A DNA stretch of 64,000 nucleotides. Origin: Paenibacillus piri (lineage in GTDB: Bacteria; Bacillota; Bacilli; Paenibacillales; NBRC-103111). The DNA is taken from the NCBI RefSeq assembly GCF_004354045.1, contig NZ_SMRT01000014.1:158899-222898 (forward strand), read 5' to 3'. This document shows, in pieces, positions 62,007 to 64,000 of this stretch. The first letter of the stretch is position 1, and every line of letters begins with the position of its first letter. A program made the translations under genes and the position numbers. The notes below the pieces were generated by a model. The model was not told the origin of the DNA. It searched no databases and worked only from the letters and a program-made list of their open reading frames with translations.

Positions 62007-62207
62007 GTGCAGTTAGTCATTAACGGAGAAGCGCGCGAAGTGGCGGAAGTGTCCACGGTAGCGGATTTGCTGGTGCAGTTTAAGCTCGAATCCAAAATTT
62101 TGGTCGTCGAACTGAACCGCGAAATCATCGAGCGGACGAATTATGACGGTACGCCGCTTCAGGACGGAGACCGGCTTGAGATCGTTCACTTCGTAGGCGG
62201 AGGCTAA
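62007..62207 (+). CDS. thiS: Thiamine biosynthesis sulfur carrier ThiS
   Basis: 66 residues from GTG 62007 (GAGGTG before it). Ubiquitin-like fold, ending VHFVGGG: the C-terminal Gly-Gly is adenylated and thiocarboxylated to deliver sulfur for the thiazole ring. NGEAREVAEVSTVADLLVQF is typical. Under the TPP riboswitch. Confidence 0.9.
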   Translation: MQLVINGEAREVAEVSTVADLLVQFKLESKILVVELNREIIERTNYDGTPLQDGDRLEIVHFVGGG

Positions 62208-62268
62208 CCGCTGGGTTTGCCTTGTGTCGACGGTGTCTACGATTCTATACTATGGAGGCTAACAAGCG

Positions 62269-63042
62269 ATGAGCGATACATTAAAGATAGGTCCTTATGA
62301 ATTTAAATCCCGGCTGCTGCTCGGAACCGGAAAGTTCACAGACCTGAGCATTCAAAATGATGCGGTGAAAGCATCGGAAGCGGATGTGCTTACATTTGCC
62401 ATTCGCCGGCTGCCTATCGATAACCCCGAGGCGCCCAATTTTTTGGAGACACTCGATTTGAAAAAGTTTACGCTGCTGCCGAACACCGCAGGCGCGTACA
62501 CGGTTGACGAGGCGGTGCGCATTGCCAAGCTGGCCAAAGCGACCGGTTTATGCGACATGATCAAAGTGGAAGTTATCGGTGACCCCAGAACCTTGCTGCC
62601 GGATCCGATCGGAACGCTGGAAGCGACCAAAATATTGGTGGATCTCGGATTTATCGTGCTTCCCTACACTTCGGATGATCCGATTCTTGCGCGCAAACTG
62701 CAGGAAGCGGGCGCGGCTGCCGTGATGCCGGGCGCATCGCCAATCGGCTCCGGACAGGGCATAGCGAATCCGAATCAGCTGCGTTTTATTATCGAAGAAG
62801 CGAAGGTGCCGGTTATTGTCGATGCGGGAATCGGCGGACCTGCGGATGCCGCGCTCGCTATGGAGCTAGGAGCCGACGGTGTGCTGCTGAATACGGCTGT
62901 GGCCGGCGCTCAGCATCCGGTTTTGATGGCTGAAGCGTTCAAGCTGGCCGTTCAGGCGGGACGCACAGGATTTCTGGCCGGGCGGATTGCCAAGAAGCGC
63001 TATGCATCCGCCAGTAGTCCCGAGGAAGGCATGATCGAATAG
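62269..63042 (+). CDS. thiG: Thiazole synthase ThiG
   Basis: 257 residues, TIM barrel. K99 in MIKVEVIGD forms the imine with deoxyxylulose phosphate; GIGSGQGI-like PIGSGQGIANP and DAGIGGPADAALAMELGADG bind phosphate. Works with ThiS. ATG 62269 follows GGAGG. No thiO, thiF or thiD follows; the rRNA operon comes next. Confidence 0.95.
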   Translation: MSDTLKIGPYEFKSRLLLGTGKFTDLSIQNDAVKASEADVLTFAIRRLPIDNPEAPNFLETLDLKKFTLLPNTAGAYTVDEAVRIAKLAKATGLCDMIKVEVIGDPRTLLPDPIGTLEATKILVDLGFIVLPYTSDDPILARKLQEAGAAAVMPGASPIGSGQGIANPNQLRFIIEEAKVPVIVDAGIGGPADAALAMELGADGVLLNTAVAGAQHPVLMAEAFKLAVQAGRTGFLAGRIAKKRYASASSPEEGMIE

Positions 63043-63094
63043 TTTCGGCATAATTGCAGCAGGAATCCGTCATACTAAGCACAGTTGTAAGAAA

Positions 63095-63136
63095 GCGAAG
63101 AAGCCTTGCATGCAAGGCTTCTCTCTGTTTTGGTTT
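63095..63136 (+). terminator. Terminator of thiSG
   Basis: GAAGCCTTGCA and its complement TGCAAGGCTTC form a perfect 11-base stem centred near 63111, followed by TCTCTGTTTT. Confidence 0.8.
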
Positions 63137-63138
63137 TA

Positions 63139-63207
63139 AAGTTGCTTTTGCTCCGTAAATCGTTGATAAACGCGCTAGTCCTTGAAGATGGCGAAGTCGT
63201 TTAATCA
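63139..63207. repeat. Diverged GCTTCGC repeat
   Basis: TTTGCTCCGTAAATCGTTGA, TAAACGCGCTAGTCC and GGCGAAGTCGTTTAATC align with the complete copies with many changes. Confidence 0.55.
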
Positions 63208-63234
63208 TATGTAAATATTTTTTGAATTTAGTTC

Positions 63235-63377
63235 TTGACTTTCGTTGCAGGGCTGTGATACATTATACCTCGCCGCTGAAACGGCATCATATTGGAAGCT
63301 GTTGAATCAAGTGTTGTCTTGCATCAAACCATAAAATAACACTTGCAATTGACTAGGCCGATATGGTATATTATAAA
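63235..63377 (+). promoter_or_regulatory. Tandem rRNA promoters P1 and P2
   Basis: P1: TTGACT (63235-63240) and TACATT (63259-63264) with a TG extension. P2: TTGACT (63349-63354), 17 bases, TATAAA (63372-63377). Both are followed by the same CGCCGCT-initial region. The leader then carries TTGCCCTTTGAAAACTGAAC near 63451, typical of Bacilli rRNA leaders with boxA-like antitermination signals. Confidence 0.75.
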
Positions 63378-63556
63378 AGTCGCCGCTAAAAAGAAGCGAC
63401 ATTGAATAGCAAATCGGATTATTGATAAAATGATTTGATTTTGCTGAAAATTGCCCTTTGAAAACTGAACAACGAGTGAGTGTTAAAAATGAGAATGCAA
63501 ATTCTCGCTAGCATTACTTTTGAGCTTAAGACAAGCTTTTTTACATCCCCTCAGTA

Positions 63557-63617
63557 ATGTGGGGCCCCCGAAAAGTAATCGGAATTCTCTACGGAGGTTC
63601 GCTTCACTTTTTGGGGT
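63557..63617. repeat. Hairpin repeat immediately before 16S rRNA
   Basis: CCCCCGAAAAGT pairs with ACTTTTTGGGG, enclosing AATCGGAATTCTCTACGGAG. Related to 32485-32546. It touches the expected mature 5' end of 16S rRNA and may take part in processing. Confidence 0.65.

Positions 63618-64000
<383 letters not shown>

Overview
The window comes from a Paenibacillus-like, spore-former-type Firmicute (Paenibacillaceae). The 5' part of a 16S rRNA gene at the right edge is of Bacilli type. The gene set is typical of soil Paenibacillus or Cohnella: YesN/AraC-type regulators, Lpl/CUT1 sugar importers, GH2 and GtaA-like enzymes, large surface beta-helix enzymes, YqkE, YgzB, YgxA and PerR. Species cannot be fixed from the sequence alone.

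Region 1 (1-4.8 kb): a multidomain exported beta-helix polysaccharide-active protein that enters from the left edge. Its 3' end breaks into frameshifted cohesin-like remnants. A canonical sigma-A promoter and a class-I cyclic-di-GMP riboswitch follow. Region 2 (4.8-14.2 kb): an AT-rich graveyard of polymorphic-toxin (RHS/YD-type) modules. It holds a broken FnIII/cohesin-like surface gene, toxin C-terminal tails each followed by a small intact candidate immunity gene and a terminator, an RHS repeat scrap, two unknown membrane proteins, IS66 and IS5-like transposase remnants, and an intact MFS pump. Region 3 (14.3-17.9 kb): L,D-transpeptidase, a broken aldo/keto reductase, a phytanoyl-CoA-dioxygenase-type oxygenase and a UPF0303 protein.

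Region 4 (18-28.9 kb): an LplB/LplC-type sugar importer with its lipoprotein and a membrane-anchored AraC regulator, then dhaK-dhaL (no dhaM), an aldo/keto reductase and, convergently, two SDRs, one with an altered active site. Region 5 (28.9-43.3 kb): two paralogous AraC regulators around a GntR/FCD regulator. A short palindromic motif lies upstream of the first AraC gene and upstream of the GntR gene. An MFS transporter is divergent from an ArsR-type regulator. A CUT1 sugar importer, a GH2 enzyme and a GtaA-like (DUF4965-type) hydrolase form one catabolic operon.

Region 6 (43.3-64 kb) is mostly core genome: yqkE, panB, a HupE/UreJ-like protein, a DoxX protein behind a candidate Fnr-type promoter, gatCAB, a GNAT, a 581-residue possible alpha/alpha-toroid protein, an ECF sigma/anti-sigma/membrane/DUF4097 operon, perR, a GH18 protein, ygzB, ygxA, a TPP riboswitch with thiS-thiG, and the rRNA promoters and 16S rRNA. 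The order perR, ygzB, ygxA, rrn matches Bacillus subtilis from memory, with extra genes inserted.

The non-coding part is unusually rich in structured repeats: a 103-bp three-hairpin element present twice at gene ends, a dispersed GCTTCGC-type palindromic repeat with about six copies, a hairpin repeat shared by the rRNA leader and a site at 32.5 kb, an exact 114-bp tandem duplication, and a 107-bp nested hairpin at 47.2 kb.
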